This document shows positions 17,372 to 27,365 of a DNA stretch of 64,000 nt, in pieces. Position numbers and translations under genes: made by a program. A model generated the notes under the pieces. It was not told the origin of the DNA. It saw only the letters and a list, made by a program, of their open reading frames with translations, and searched no databases. How positions within the stretch are numbered: position 1 is the first letter of the stretch; every line of letters starts with the position of its first letter. The DNA comes from CAXBNB01 sp040151475 (GTDB lineage Bacteria > Bacteroidota > Bacteroidia > Cytophagales > Cyclobacteriaceae): NCBI RefSeq assembly GCF_040151475.1, contig NZ_JBDKWG010000107.1, forward strand, positions 8,469 to 72,468. Reading direction: 5' to 3'.

Positions 17372-18547
17372 TTATTTGGCGCAAACTAACGGACTATCAA
17401 ATACCGGGTCAAGTTTTCTGGCAATTTTGAAATCTGCACAGGCAAAATTTTCTTTGTTCATAGCAAGGTGACACTTGCCACTGATGATGTAATTCATGGT
17501 GCTATCTGGCCATATTTCCTTTGTCCATTCTGTTGATTTGAGAGATTTTTCATAGTTTCCAGTCATGTAATACGCATTGGCAAGTTTCATAAATAGCTCA
17601 AAATGATATTTAGGAATCATTTCAGCGTTGATAAGTATAGGGTAAGCTTTACCATAATTGGCTTCATATTCTGCTGTTGCCATATTGCTTGCTTGCTGGT
17701 AATAATTGAGTGCTGACTCAAAATCTTTAAACCCCATTTCATATAGATCCCCCATTTCAACGTAAAATGAAGTAGTATTATATCCTGCCATATAGAGCTG
17801 TTGATAAATCTGAATGGCTTGTTGGTAGTTTTGCAATTGTTTGTTGGCTTCTGCTTTATTGAGCATGATATTCAAAGTATTGCCTATAGGAAAGTCGTTG
17901 AGGATATTATAAAGCGCAATGGCTCGGCTATATCTTTTTTCTTCCATGCACTTGTTTGCACGAATCAGAATATTGCTTAAGAGCATGTCTTTGTATTCAC
18001 TCATGTCTCTTTCCGATTCAAAAAACATTCCCATTCCATCGATCATCAAAAGGCTCTCCTTCAACTCTCCGTTTTTGTATGCATTTTGAGCATTTGCAAA
18101 CGTGTATCTGCGCTCTGTCAGCATTTTTTCTTTTTCAACCGCCTTGTAATATTCAGTAGCCCAGATGCCGATTTTGATGAGTACACCTACTACAAACGCA
18201 AACAAAAATGCGTATAAAGTACCTTTTAAATTTTCTTTGGAAGTTAAGGAAGGCCTCTTGAAAATCGGATCCCTTGGTCTTCTATAGTAATGCGGAGGTG
18301 GTGGACTTGTTGGCTTGGGGGGAAGCTCAAAAGAACCATATTTAAGTGTCATATCATATCGGTATCGGGTATAGGGATTGGAGAGTACCTGATGCGCAGC
18401 ATTCAATTCCTTGAATAATTCTTCCATCACAGGATCACCCTGATTTCTGTCTGGATGAAATTTCAAAGCCTGCCTTTTGTAGGCGGCTTTTATTTCGCTG
18501 GCAGTTGCATCTTCAGAGATGTCTAATATTTGATAATGAGTCAGCAA
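17372..18547 (-). CDS. DnaJ-domain TPR membrane protein
   Basis: A 391-residue protein with an N-terminal J domain (residues 3-65; HPDRNQGD contains the HPD motif that stimulates DnaK ATPase), a proline-rich linker (PPKPTSPPPPHYYRRP), one membrane helix near residues 110-130 (LYAFLFAFVVGVLIKIGIW), and four to six tetratricopeptide repeats to the C-terminus. The layout suggests a membrane-tethered co-chaperone whose J domain faces the cytoplasm and whose TPRs face the periplasm (inference from one membrane span). It lies 21 bases before the M61 peptidase gene, hinting at a shared envelope-protein quality-control role. Confidence 0.85.
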   Translation of the reverse strand: MLTHYQILDISEDATASEIKAAYKRQALKFHPDRNQGDPVMEELFKELNAAHQVLSNPYTRYRYDMTLKYGSFELPPKPTSPPPPHYYRRPRDPIFKRPSLTSKENLKGTLYAFLFAFVVGVLIKIGIWATEYYKAVEKEKMLTERRYTFANAQNAYKNGELKESLLMIDGMGMFFESERDMSEYKDMLLSNILIRANKCMEEKRYSRAIALYNILNDFPIGNTLNIMLNKAEANKQLQNYQQAIQIYQQLYMAGYNTTSFYVEMGDLYEMGFKDFESALNYYQQASNMATAEYEANYGKAYPILINAEMIPKYHFELFMKLANAYYMTGNYEKSLKSTEWTKEIWPDSTMNYIISGKCHLAMNKENFACADFKIARKLDPVFDSPLVCAK

Positions 18548-18742
18548 TGGTTTTTGGAATAGGCTTAATTCAAGTTAAACGAATTTTTTATGGAATGGTA
18601 TGTTCTCGTAGTGATTTTTGATTTAATGAAAACAATTTTAGGGTAGAAAAATCAATATAGAAAAAGGAAGGTTTGAAAGTCATAAACTTTTGGTTGTTAG
18701 GAGCTTTTATTACTTTACAGTGTATTATCTGGATTAAGTTCT

Positions 18743-20650
18743 ATGAGGATTATTTTCTGCTTTATGATGTTTGCCATTACCATTCAGGGTATGGCACTTG
18801 ATAACATTAAGATTCGAGAAGACCTGGAGTTGCTGGATATAAAAGGCAAAACCTACCTATATTCTGATAAAACAGACACAATGACGGTAGTTCAGATTGC
18901 AGCAATGCCTGATGCCTTATGGAAGAAGAAACCGTTAACCGGATATTCTGAGCATTCGGAATGGGTAATGGTTCAATTTGAGAACGAATCTGAAATTGCT
19001 TTTGACAAAGTATTGTATCTCAACAATCCTATCAGTCATATTCTTGATTTTTATTTTGTTGAAAATGGAGTACTACAGGAGGAGCTTGTGGCTACCGGTC
19101 TGGCAAGGTCTGCTAAATCAAAACTTTACAACGATCCATGCTTCCCTGTTAGGTTGCATCTTCCTGCTAAAGGCGTAGTGAAGGTATTGATTAGAATATT
19201 TGACCCATTGTCTTCGATGAACGCACCTCTTTTTCTAATGGGATTTGATACAGCCACCCGGCTCAAAGATAAAAACCTGTCTTTTAGTTTTTTATGGATT
19301 GGGATATTGGTTTTATCCCTTATGCTTGCATTGTTCATGTATGTCAGTATCAGACAGGATATATTCTTGTACTATATCATGTTTGGCATCTCTACCGGGA
19401 TGATTGGTACTGCCAACCTTGGAATACTTTTCTTGTTTATTGATTCTGACCCCTATCAAATAGTCACCAACTACTATCAGGTAGGAGCAGTGATTATGAT
19501 CAACTTTATGCCCAGATTTTTGAACAGTATTGTGCCTATTTCTGAAATAAGTAGAAGGGCATGGCATGGGATGAAAGCGATGGGCTATTTGGCTATTTGT
19601 ATTGCTGTGCTTTATAGTATGCCATATTTTAAGTTTAGCTTCTTTTTCACCAATTTGTTTATCAATACGATGGTGTCACTTACGGCTTTGCTTTTTCTGT
19701 ATTTGCTGATTACACTTTGTATTGCATCTGTTAAAAAGATGGATCGTGCCTTAACGTTGTTCGTTGTTTACCTTATTTACCTTACTTTGGCTTTTAGCAA
19801 TGTCATACTTCCATTATTTGGCGTTGCAGACAAAGGTTTGGATGGATTTAATCTGGTGTTGATGGGGTCGGTATTTGAAACCATTGCTTTTATGATATTG
19901 ATGGCTCAGGTCACATTATCTGTGTACCGTGAGCGTGAAAATCTCTACAAGCAGGTGCAGAGCAATCAGGAGATAATGATGGAAGCAATAGTAAAAGGGC
20001 AGGAAGATGAAAGGAATCGTTTTGCCAAAGATCTTCATGATGGATTTGGGCAAATGATTTCATCTCTTATGTTGAATATTAAAGGGTTGGAGACTACTCA
20101 GTCCACCAATATTGAAAAGAGATCAGGCATCTTCCGACAATCCACCTCTATTCTAAATGACATGTATGTGGAGCTTAAAAATATTTGTTTTAACCTCATG
20201 CCTCAAACTTTACTTGCGGCTGGTGTAGGAGAAGCATTAAAAGAATTTGCCAATCGAATCAATGAGAGCGGTGAGATCATAGTGGAAGTTTCTTTATTTG
20301 ATATGGAAGAAAGGCTCACTGAAATTCAGGAAATATCTATTTACAGAATTTCTCAGGAATGGATCAACAACATTATCAAATATTCGAATGCCTCAAAAAT
20401 TGAATTACAAATTACCAAGGATGAGGATGAAATTACTTTATTAATAGAAGACAATGGGACAGGGTTTGACAAATCTGCTCTGGAGTCTGGCAAAGGAAAT
20501 GGCTGGAAGAACATCCATTCCAGAGCCAATTTAATCAAAGGGGAAGTGGAGTTGGATACTACTGTAGGTATTAAAGGAAATACTTTTATTCTCAATGCCC
20601 CCGCCAAATTGGATGTCGGTGTGAAAAATGATTTGGTACTGACAAATTGA
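18743..20650 (+). CDS. 7TMR-DISM sensor histidine kinase (HisKA_3 type), orphan
   Basis: A 635-residue sensor kinase. A signal peptide precedes an extracytoplasmic 7TMR-DISM extracellular-2 domain (about 25-170), then seven membrane helices (about 183-392), a coiled coil, and a NarL-type kinase core: dimerisation/phosphoacceptor site AKDLHDGFGQMISS with His432, and an HATPase domain with DNGTGFDKS and GNGWKNIHSRA. Such kinases normally phosphorylate LuxR/NarL-type response regulators, but none is adjacent. It is followed, after 137 bases and a separate promoter, by the complex I operon. The signal sensed is unknown. Confidence 0.9.
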   Translation: MRIIFCFMMFAITIQGMALDNIKIREDLELLDIKGKTYLYSDKTDTMTVVQIAAMPDALWKKKPLTGYSEHSEWVMVQFENESEIAFDKVLYLNNPISHILDFYFVENGVLQEELVATGLARSAKSKLYNDPCFPVRLHLPAKGVVKVLIRIFDPLSSMNAPLFLMGFDTATRLKDKNLSFSFLWIGILVLSLMLALFMYVSIRQDIFLYYIMFGISTGMIGTANLGILFLFIDSDPYQIVTNYYQVGAVIMINFMPRFLNSIVPISEISRRAWHGMKAMGYLAICIAVLYSMPYFKFSFFFTNLFINTMVSLTALLFLYLLITLCIASVKKMDRALTLFVVYLIYLTLAFSNVILPLFGVADKGLDGFNLVLMGSVFETIAFMILMAQVTLSVYRERENLYKQVQSNQEIMMEAIVKGQEDERNRFAKDLHDGFGQMISSLMLNIKGLETTQSTNIEKRSGIFRQSTSILNDMYVELKNICFNLMPQTLLAAGVGEALKEFANRINESGEIIVEVSLFDMEERLTEIQEISIYRISQEWINNIIKYSNASKIELQITKDEDEITLLIEDNGTGFDKSALESGKGNGWKNIHSRANLIKGEVELDTTVGIKGNTFILNAPAKLDVGVKNDLVLTN

Positions 20651-20748
20651 TTGGGTCATTATTTTGCCTTATTTGATTCCACTGGGATATTCTGTTTTTT
20701 TTCAAGTACAAATTAATCATAGCTCCCACATTTTATAGTTTATCGTTC

Positions 20749-20756
20749 TATCTTTG
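20749..20756 (+). promoter_or_regulatory. -7 promoter element for the nuoH operon
   Basis: TATCTTTG matches the Bacteroidota consensus TAnnTTTG and lies 31 bases before the nuoH start codon. No clear TTG stands at the -33 distance. Confidence 0.45.
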
Positions 20757-20787
20757 ATTTTATAATTATCGTCTGGAAACAGAGCCA

Positions 20788-21852
20788 ATGATTGCATTTC
20801 TTTTTTATTTGCCATTTTTATTCTTGTTCGTTGTGTTGGCCGTGTATGCTGAGCGAAAAATAAGCGCATTTATGCAGGACAGACTTGGGCCAATGGTAGT
20901 AGGGAAATATGGTATTCTTCAAACTGTAGCTGATGTGCTTAAGATGCTTCAAAAAGAAGACATTAAACCCTATGCAGTCGATAAAAAGCTCTTCCTTTTA
21001 GCTCCTTTTATAATTTTTGCTTCAGTATTTGCGGGGTTTGCTGTGTTGCCTTTGACTTCTGATTTGCGAGGATCAACCGCTGAGACAGGGATATATTTTC
21101 TGCTTGGGGTGGTGTCGTTGGATGTAGTAGGTATATTGATGGCAGGCTGGGGGTCAAATAATAAATATTCATTGTTCGGATCACTACGATCAGTAGCGCA
21201 AATCGTGTCTTATGAAATCCCTCTTGGACTGGCCGTTCTCTGTGTTATTATGGTATCTCAAACACTGGATTTGCAAGAGATATCTTATCAGCAGGGAATA
21301 TTCAATAGTGGAGATTTGGTGGAGAATGGAACTATAACTTCAATGGGTGGAATGCTTAGTTGGAATATTTTCAGACACCCTTTTTTGATTATTGTTTTTG
21401 TTATATTTTTTGTAGCATCTTTAGCTGAGTCTAATCGTACACCTTTTGACTTGCCAGAAGCTGAGTCTGAACTGATTGGAGGATTTCATACAGAATATTC
21501 CGGTTTTAGATGGGCGGTAATTATGTTGTCAGAGTATGGCATCATGTTGTTGGTATCTATATTGGCAGTAGTCTTGTTTTTTGGTAGTTGGAATACCATT
21601 TTTCCTAATATAGCAGGATTACCTTTAGCCGAATGGACATCCGGGCAACCGGGCACATTGGCTGGTCAGGCATGGGGCATCTTTTGGTTGATCTCTAAAT
21701 CACTCGTGCTGATTTTTGTGCAAATGTGGGTGAGGTGGACATTGCCCAGGGTTCGGGTGGATCAGATGATGGCTATTAGTTGGAAGTATTTAACTCCCAT
21801 TGGCCTGTTGATGGTTTTTGTAGCCGGAGTTTGGAGATTGTGGGTGATTTGA
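20788..21852 (+). CDS. nuoH: NADH-quinone oxidoreductase subunit H
   Basis: A 354-residue multi-spanning subunit of respiratory complex I forming the quinone-site connection between peripheral and membrane arms. Diagnostic stretches are YAERKISAFMQDRLGP, SNNKYSLFGSLRSVAQIVSYE, and FDLPEAESELIGGFHTEYSG, which carries the conserved acidic loop. It opens a tight operon nuoHIJKLMN. The genes nuoA-G expected before nuoH in most operons are not here; upstream is a histidine kinase gene. Confidence 0.97.
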   Translation: MIAFLFYLPFLFLFVVLAVYAERKISAFMQDRLGPMVVGKYGILQTVADVLKMLQKEDIKPYAVDKKLFLLAPFIIFASVFAGFAVLPLTSDLRGSTAETGIYFLLGVVSLDVVGILMAGWGSNNKYSLFGSLRSVAQIVSYEIPLGLAVLCVIMVSQTLDLQEISYQQGIFNSGDLVENGTITSMGGMLSWNIFRHPFLIIVFVIFFVASLAESNRTPFDLPEAESELIGGFHTEYSGFRWAVIMLSEYGIMLLVSILAVVLFFGSWNTIFPNIAGLPLAEWTSGQPGTLAGQAWGIFWLISKSLVLIFVQMWVRWTLPRVRVDQMMAISWKYLTPIGLLMVFVAGVWRLWVI

Positions 21853-21862
21853 ATTAAAGATT

Positions 21863-22855
21863 TTGAGAACATATTTATCAAATATAAAAGACACAATTTA
21901 TACCTTTTCTCAAGGGTTTAAGCTGACTATGCGTCATTTCTTTCAGGCGAGAACCATGAGAGATCCTATCGGTATAAAAGATGACAACTATTTTGAGAAA
22001 AAGGAAGGTATAGTTACGCTTCAATATCCATTTGAAGAATTGCCGGTTCCAGATAATGGCCGTTATCAGTTGCACAATGAAATTGACGATTGCATAGTTT
22101 GCGACAAATGTGCGAAAGTTTGTCCAGTCAATTGTATTGACATAGAGCCTGTAAAGGCCTTGGAAGAAATAGGAAAAACCTCTGATGGCACTCCAAAAAG
22201 GATTTATGCAGCGAAGTTTGATATTGACATGGCGAAATGCTGCTTTTGCGGGCTTTGCACCACTGTATGTCCTACCGAATGCCTGACTATGACCAAAGAG
22301 TATGACTTTAGTGTATTTGATCTGACTGAGCACAATTTCGTTTTTGGGAATATGTCTGAAGAGGAGGTTGCAGAAAAGAAAGAAGAGCTTGAAAAACATA
22401 ATGCAGCCAAGCAAAAGGAAAAAGAAGCTAAACCAGTAGTGGCAACTGCTTCGGAATTGGAAACTGAAGAAAAGAAAAAAACAGTATTTAAACCAAAAGT
22501 AAAAAATGTTGGAAGTGATGACGTAGCGAAAAAGCCTGTATTCAAGCCTAAAGTAAAAGCTAAGACGGAGACTGCTGAAGACAAAGGCATAAAAGTAGAA
22601 GAAAGCACGAAACCAGTAAAACCTGTATTCAGGCCTAAAATAAAAGCTAAAAGTATGGATTCTGAAACTCAGGAGTCTAAGGTAGAAAGTGAGCCGATAA
22701 AGCAGAAACCTGTGTTCAGGCCAAAGATAAAAGTGAAAGAGAAACCGTTGGAGGAACCCAATGACCTGAAATCAGAAGCAGAAGGTGAAAGGAAAGAAGA
22801 AATACCAAAAACGAAGAAACCTGTTTTCAGGCCGAAAATAAAACCGAAAAAATAA
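21863..22855 (+). CDS. nuoI: NADH-quinone oxidoreductase subunit I with long repeat-rich C-terminal extension
   Basis: The first 165 residues are a normal NuoI with two [4Fe-4S] motifs, Cys77/80/83/87 and Cys126/129/132/136, which carry the N6a and N6b clusters. The start is TTG at 21863, 10 bases after nuoH; the sequence before the first in-frame ATG (residue 23) is conserved in NuoI, so TTG is preferred. Residues 165-330 are an added, highly charged, low-complexity tail containing five copies of a V-F-[KR]-P-K-[VI]-K motif at residues 208, 226, 255, 284 and 321. NuoI usually ends near residue 160-180. The tail is probably disordered; its role is unknown. Confidence 0.95.
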   Translation: MRTYLSNIKDTIYTFSQGFKLTMRHFFQARTMRDPIGIKDDNYFEKKEGIVTLQYPFEELPVPDNGRYQLHNEIDDCIVCDKCAKVCPVNCIDIEPVKALEEIGKTSDGTPKRIYAAKFDIDMAKCCFCGLCTTVCPTECLTMTKEYDFSVFDLTEHNFVFGNMSEEEVAEKKEELEKHNAAKQKEKEAKPVVATASELETEEKKKTVFKPKVKNVGSDDVAKKPVFKPKVKAKTETAEDKGIKVEESTKPVKPVFRPKIKAKSMDSETQESKVESEPIKQKPVFRPKIKVKEKPLEEPNDLKSEAEGERKEEIPKTKKPVFRPKIKPKK

Positions 22856-22857
22856 GA

Positions 22858-23409
22858 GTGGATAGTATAACCGAAATAAGCCTTAATGCAATTGCATTTT
22901 ATTTTTTGGCCGGAATGTCCATTTCCTCGGGACTTATGATTTTGTTTTCTAAAAACATTGTAAGATCGATATTTCTTCTTGTTGTGGTTTTCTTAGGAGT
23001 AGCAGGGATTTATATGATCAGCAACGCAGAGTTTGTAGCGGTAACCCAGGTACTCGTTTATGTGGGAGGAATATTGATCCTGCTCATGTTTGGTATCATG
23101 CTTACCAATAGGATAGAAGGGCAGGCATTGAGTGTTAATCATAAAAGATTTTTGCCTGCTGTATTGGTTGGGGGATTGTTATTTTATATACTGGTCACTT
23201 CTATTACAGGAGATGCCAATTTTCATCAGTTCAACCCAAAGACTGAAATTCCCGGAGATATAACTTCCGGGTTTTCCAATACCCAGGTTATTGGAATCAA
23301 TCTTATGACCAATCAGATACTTGCTTTGGAAGTGACAGCAGTGTTGTTGTTGGTTGCTTTGGTAGGGGCAGCTTTTATTGTTGGAAATAAACTAAAACCT
23401 GAAGAGTGA
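22858..23409 (+). CDS. nuoJ: NADH-quinone oxidoreductase subunit J
   Basis: A 183-residue membrane subunit of complex I with five predicted helices, including ISSGLMILFSKNIVRSIFLL and the conserved AEFVAVTQVLVYVGGILILL, which contains the pi-bulge region of TM3. It starts with GTG two bases after the nuoI stop and is followed by nuoK after one base, so it is translated within the operon. Length is typical for the family. Confidence 0.96.
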   Translation: MDSITEISLNAIAFYFLAGMSISSGLMILFSKNIVRSIFLLVVVFLGVAGIYMISNAEFVAVTQVLVYVGGILILLMFGIMLTNRIEGQALSVNHKRFLPAVLVGGLLFYILVTSITGDANFHQFNPKTEIPGDITSGFSNTQVIGINLMTNQILALEVTAVLLLVALVGAAFIVGNKLKPEE

Positions 23410-23410
23410 T

Positions 23411-23713
23411 ATGATACCAATCGAACATTATCTGCTCTTTAGTGCCGCACTCTTCATTTTAGGATTGTTGATTGCCATTGTCAAGCAAAATGCCATGATG
23501 GTGCTGGTTGGGATAGAACTGATTTTGAATGCTGCCAATATAAACTTTGTGGCATTTTCTCAAAATGACCCAAACCTGTCTGGGCAAATGTTTTCTCTGT
23601 TTGTCATAGTAGTGGCAGTAGCAGAATCGGCAGTAGCACTTGCCATTATTTATAAAGTGTACCAGCATTACAGTACCTCTGATCTGGATGAAGTAAACCA
23701 ACTGAATGGATGA
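23411..23713 (+). CDS. nuoK: NADH-quinone oxidoreductase subunit K
   Basis: A 100-residue subunit with three membrane helices. It shows the conserved MMVLVGIELILNAANINFVA with the proton-channel Glu, and VAVAESAVALAIIYKVY with the second conserved Glu. It is homologous to MrpC. Its end overlaps the start of nuoL by four bases (ATGA), a sign of translational coupling. Confidence 0.97.
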   Translation: MIPIEHYLLFSAALFILGLLIAIVKQNAMMVLVGIELILNAANINFVAFSQNDPNLSGQMFSLFVIVVAVAESAVALAIIYKVYQHYSTSDLDEVNQLNG

Positions 23714-25707
23714 TAGTTATTGAAACCGTTCATATAGATCAGATGTGGCTGGTGTTCCTGATACCGATGCTTCCACTATTGGCATTTTTGGTAGCTGTTT
23801 TTTTGAAAAATAAAGACTTTGCTGCATTGTTTTCTACTGTGGTTTCAGCGGCTGTATTCTTCGTGGCAGTGGAGGTGATCATATCTCATTATGGAAGTGC
23901 ACTTTATTATTCCATGCCTTGGTTTACGGTTGGAAAATTCACTTACAATGTAGGTATCCTGCTCGATAAGCTATCGCTTGTGATGATTGGAGTGGTGTCA
24001 CTTATTGCTTTGTTGGTGAATGTATTTTCGTTGGAATACATGAAACATGATGAAGCTAAAGGCAGGTATTTTTCCTTTTTAGGGCTTTTTGCATTCTCTA
24101 TGTATGGGATTGTTTTATCCTCCAATCTGTTCCTTACTTTTGTGTTTTGGGAATTGGTGGGTTTCTCTTCCTATCTTTTGATTGGTTTTTGGTTTCAAAA
24201 TGAAGAACCACCCAAGGCCTCATTCAAGGCATTTATTGTCAACAGGGTGGGAGATGCAGGTTTCCTCATAGGACTTTTTGTTGTTTTTGTATTTTTCCAT
24301 TCATTCGAACTGCCTTATTTGTGGAATGAATTTTCCGAATTCGGAAAGCCGGATGCTTCTATAGGCATATCCAAAGGATGGTTGATGGTGATGGGATTGG
24401 GTTTGTTTTTGGGAGCAATGGGTAAATCAGCGCAATTTCCACTACAGACATGGCTGCCCGATGCTATGGCAGGGCCTACGCCTGTCTCAGCACTTATCCA
24501 TGCTGCTACCATGGTGGCAGCAGGCGTATTTATGCTTGTTCGTGTTTTCCCACTACTGAGCATACCTGTATTGGATGTTATAGCCATAATAGGTGCCCTT
24601 ACGGCTTTTATGGGAGCATTTGCAGCTTTTTCTCAAAATGACATTAAAAAAGTATTGGCTTTTTCCACTGTATCTCAGTTGGGCTATATGGTTATGAGTA
24701 TCGGAGTGGGATCACCTGATGCGGCATTTTTTCATCTGGTCACTCATGCATTTTTTAAGGCCAGTTTATTCCTTTGTGCGGGCAGTGTGATCCATTACTT
24801 GCATCATGAAAATGATCCTCAGAACATGTATAAAATGGGAGGATTGAGAAAATATATTCCATTTACATTCATTGCCTACACTATTTCTATGTTGGCATTG
24901 TGTGGACTGCCCTTCTTTTCAGGGTACTTTTCCAAAGAAGCCATATTAAGTGGTGTGTTGGAGTGGATTACTTACAGTTCAATGGGTGGAATCGGTTGGA
25001 AAGTTCTTGTCCCTCTTTTCGCTTTTATTAGTGTGTTTATGACAGCCGCTTACATGGGGAGGCAATATTTTCTTGTGTTTTTTGGAAAGCCTAAATGGAC
25101 TGCTCGCAAGCAAAAGGAATCTTGGTATGTGGCTATTCCGATATTATTGCTTGCTTCTCTTTCTTTTTGGTTTGTGTATTCCCTCAGCCCATTTCATGCT
25201 GATACATTTCTTTTAGAAATTTTGAGGTACAAAGGCAGTGTTGGAAGTGAGCATCTTATCAACCCTGTGATTCTTGGGATGGTGTCTTCCAGTTTGGCGA
25301 TTTTAGGTCTGTTTGTATCTTATTTGCTTTTTTATAAAAAGAAGGCTCAGCATTTTCTAAATAAAATACATGAGCTACTTGGAGGGCTTTCTGCAAGTAA
25401 CTGGTATTTGGATGGCGTGCATAGTATTTTGATAGTGCAACCTGTTATGAAGTTACGCATGTATGTGAGTCATTTTGATAGAAAATATGTGGACGGTCTG
25501 GTCAATGGAATTGGAGTGTTGAATGTAGTAGTTTCTCAAATTTTAGGTTGGTTTGATAAATATATGGTGGATGGTGTGATCAAGTTGATTACGGTCATTT
25601 CAGGTAATTTAGGGAATGTAGCCAGGAGTTTTCAGAATGGAAGAATCCAGATGTATTTTGTGTGGGCCGTTCTTGGAATTGTACTGGTACTAATAGTATT
25701 GTTTTAA
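23710..25707 (+). CDS. nuoL: NADH-quinone oxidoreductase subunit L
   Basis: A 665-residue antiporter-like subunit of the membrane arm of complex I. Visible family blocks are FVFWELVGFSSYLLIGFW with the conserved Glu of TM5, GAMGKSAQFPLQTWLPDAM with the TM7 Lys, and HAATMVAAGVFMLVR. The C-terminal part includes the long lateral-helix region and a terminal membrane helix. It overlaps nuoK by four bases and is 17 bases from nuoM. Length is within the usual range. Confidence 0.97.
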   Translation: MIVIETVHIDQMWLVFLIPMLPLLAFLVAVFLKNKDFAALFSTVVSAAVFFVAVEVIISHYGSALYYSMPWFTVGKFTYNVGILLDKLSLVMIGVVSLIALLVNVFSLEYMKHDEAKGRYFSFLGLFAFSMYGIVLSSNLFLTFVFWELVGFSSYLLIGFWFQNEEPPKASFKAFIVNRVGDAGFLIGLFVVFVFFHSFELPYLWNEFSEFGKPDASIGISKGWLMVMGLGLFLGAMGKSAQFPLQTWLPDAMAGPTPVSALIHAATMVAAGVFMLVRVFPLLSIPVLDVIAIIGALTAFMGAFAAFSQNDIKKVLAFSTVSQLGYMVMSIGVGSPDAAFFHLVTHAFFKASLFLCAGSVIHYLHHENDPQNMYKMGGLRKYIPFTFIAYTISMLALCGLPFFSGYFSKEAILSGVLEWITYSSMGGIGWKVLVPLFAFISVFMTAAYMGRQYFLVFFGKPKWTARKQKESWYVAIPILLLASLSFWFVYSLSPFHADTFLLEILRYKGSVGSEHLINPVILGMVSSSLAILGLFVSYLLFYKKKAQHFLNKIHELLGGLSASNWYLDGVHSILIVQPVMKLRMYVSHFDRKYVDGLVNGIGVLNVVVSQILGWFDKYMVDGVIKLITVISGNLGNVARSFQNGRIQMYFVWAVLGIVLVLIVLF

Positions 25708-25724
25708 AATCATAAGTTAAGAAA

Positions 25725-27365
25725 ATGATAGAAAATCATTTATTGTCGTTGCTTATTTTCATACCCCTTATAGCTGGGGTTGTACTATTATTTATCCCTG
25801 AAACCAGTTCGGGATTATACAAGTGGATTACCCTAGGGACATTGGTGGTCGAATTGATCCTTACTTTGATTTTACTTTCAGGGTTTGACGCATCTCAAGC
25901 AGGAATTGGCAATGAAAGCCTTCAATTTGTGGAGAAAATGGATTGGATCAATTTGAGTATTGGTTCCACATCTGCCATTTCCATCCAATACTATTTGGGC
26001 GTGGATGGGCTGAGTATATCTATGGTATTGCTTTCCGCTATTGTGTTACTCATCGGAGTAATATCATCCTGGAATATTAAAGAAAATCTCAAAGGGTACT
26101 TTTCCTTGTACCTTATCTTAACAGCCAGTGTATTTGGTTGTTTTCTGGCATTGGATTTCTTTTTATTCTTCTTGTTTTTCGAATTCATGTTGTTACCAAT
26201 GTACTTCTTAATTGGCTTGTGGGGAGGTGTAAGAAGAGAATATGCTTCGATCAAGTTTTACCTATATACATTGGTTGGGTCGATATTTATATTGATCGTA
26301 ATGATAGCACTGAGTATTTCTGTCATTACCCCCGATCCCGAAATTGACATCCATTCATTTGACCTGATGCTGATGATGGACAATGCCAATTTTATACCTG
26401 ATTCTGTGCTCTCTATATCAAGTTCTGACACTCTTTTAGGACTTTCCTACAGGTTATGGGCTTTCCTATTCGTTTTGATTGGCTTTGCGATCAAGCTGCC
26501 TGCAGTTCCTATTCACACCTGGTTGCCGGATGCTCATGTGGAGGCTCCTACGCCGATATCAGTAGTGTTGGCAGGTATATTATTGAAAATAGGTGGATAT
26601 GGTTTTTACAGAATTGCCTACAGCATTTTTCCGGAAGGAGCGTATTACTTTGGTTGGTGGATTGGTTTATTTGGAATTATTGCTATAATCTACGGCGCAT
26701 TGGTTGCCATGGCACAGTCAGATTTGAAGCGGTTGATTGCTTATTCTTCCGTCTCACACATGGGCTTTGTGATGCTGGGTTTGGCAGCTATTACAACACA
26801 AAGTATTTCCGGTTCTATTTTCCAAATGTTTAGTCATGGTCTGATTTCAGTAGCATTGTTTTTGATCACAGGGGTGATCTATGACAGAACAAAAGATAGA
26901 GAAATTTCAAATTACAGTGGACTGGCAGCAGCCATGCCATATTTTACTGTCATTGTATTGATTACATTTTTTGCGTCTTTGGGATTACCCGGATTCAGTG
27001 GATTTATAGCTGAATTTTTGGTGCTTGCAGGAGCATTTGATGGTGCTATGTCGTCAGAAGTAATCGCTATTTTTATGCCCATTGTGGGAGTGCTGGGATT
27101 GGTTCTGGGTGCAGCCTATTTTCTCTGGACACTTCAGAGAATGTTTTTTGGAAAGTACTGGATCAAAAATGAAGAGTGGACACTTCCCGACCTTACTACC
27201 CGGGAGTACATCATGTTTGTGCCACTTGTGGTAATGATATTTGCTTTTGGAATTTTTCCGGGCTTGATCCTCGATCTGTCAAATGAGACAATTATGAGTT
27301 TTGTGGAATTTGTACAAGAACAAGGAAAACAAAATATGACACTGATTTTAGAAAATACGAAGTAA
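25725..27365 (+). CDS. nuoM: NADH-quinone oxidoreductase subunit M
   Basis: A 546-residue antiporter-like proton-pumping subunit. It contains FLFFEFMLLPMYFLIGLWGG with the TM5 Glu, FAIKLPAVPIHTWLPDAHVE with the TM7 Lys, and the GLPGFSGFIAEFLVLAGAF block near the C-terminus. The stop codon is directly followed by the start of nuoN. All features point to a functional subunit. Confidence 0.97.
   Translation: MIENHLLSLLIFIPLIAGVVLLFIPETSSGLYKWITLGTLVVELILTLILLSGFDASQAGIGNESLQFVEKMDWINLSIGSTSAISIQYYLGVDGLSISMVLLSAIVLLIGVISSWNIKENLKGYFSLYLILTASVFGCFLALDFFLFFLFFEFMLLPMYFLIGLWGGVRREYASIKFYLYTLVGSIFILIVMIALSISVITPDPEIDIHSFDLMLMMDNANFIPDSVLSISSSDTLLGLSYRLWAFLFVLIGFAIKLPAVPIHTWLPDAHVEAPTPISVVLAGILLKIGGYGFYRIAYSIFPEGAYYFGWWIGLFGIIAIIYGALVAMAQSDLKRLIAYSSVSHMGFVMLGLAAITTQSISGSIFQMFSHGLISVALFLITGVIYDRTKDREISNYSGLAAAMPYFTVIVLITFFASLGLPGFSGFIAEFLVLAGAFDGAMSSEVIAIFMPIVGVLGLVLGAAYFLWTLQRMFFGKYWIKNEEWTLPDLTTREYIMFVPLVVMIFAFGIFPGLILDLSNETIMSFVEFVQEQGKQNMTLILENTK

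Noticed and set aside
22204..22608. Ser/Phe-rich minus-strand reading frames under nuoI
   Set aside because: They are antisense shadows of the Lys/Glu-rich tail and ferredoxin motifs of nuoI.
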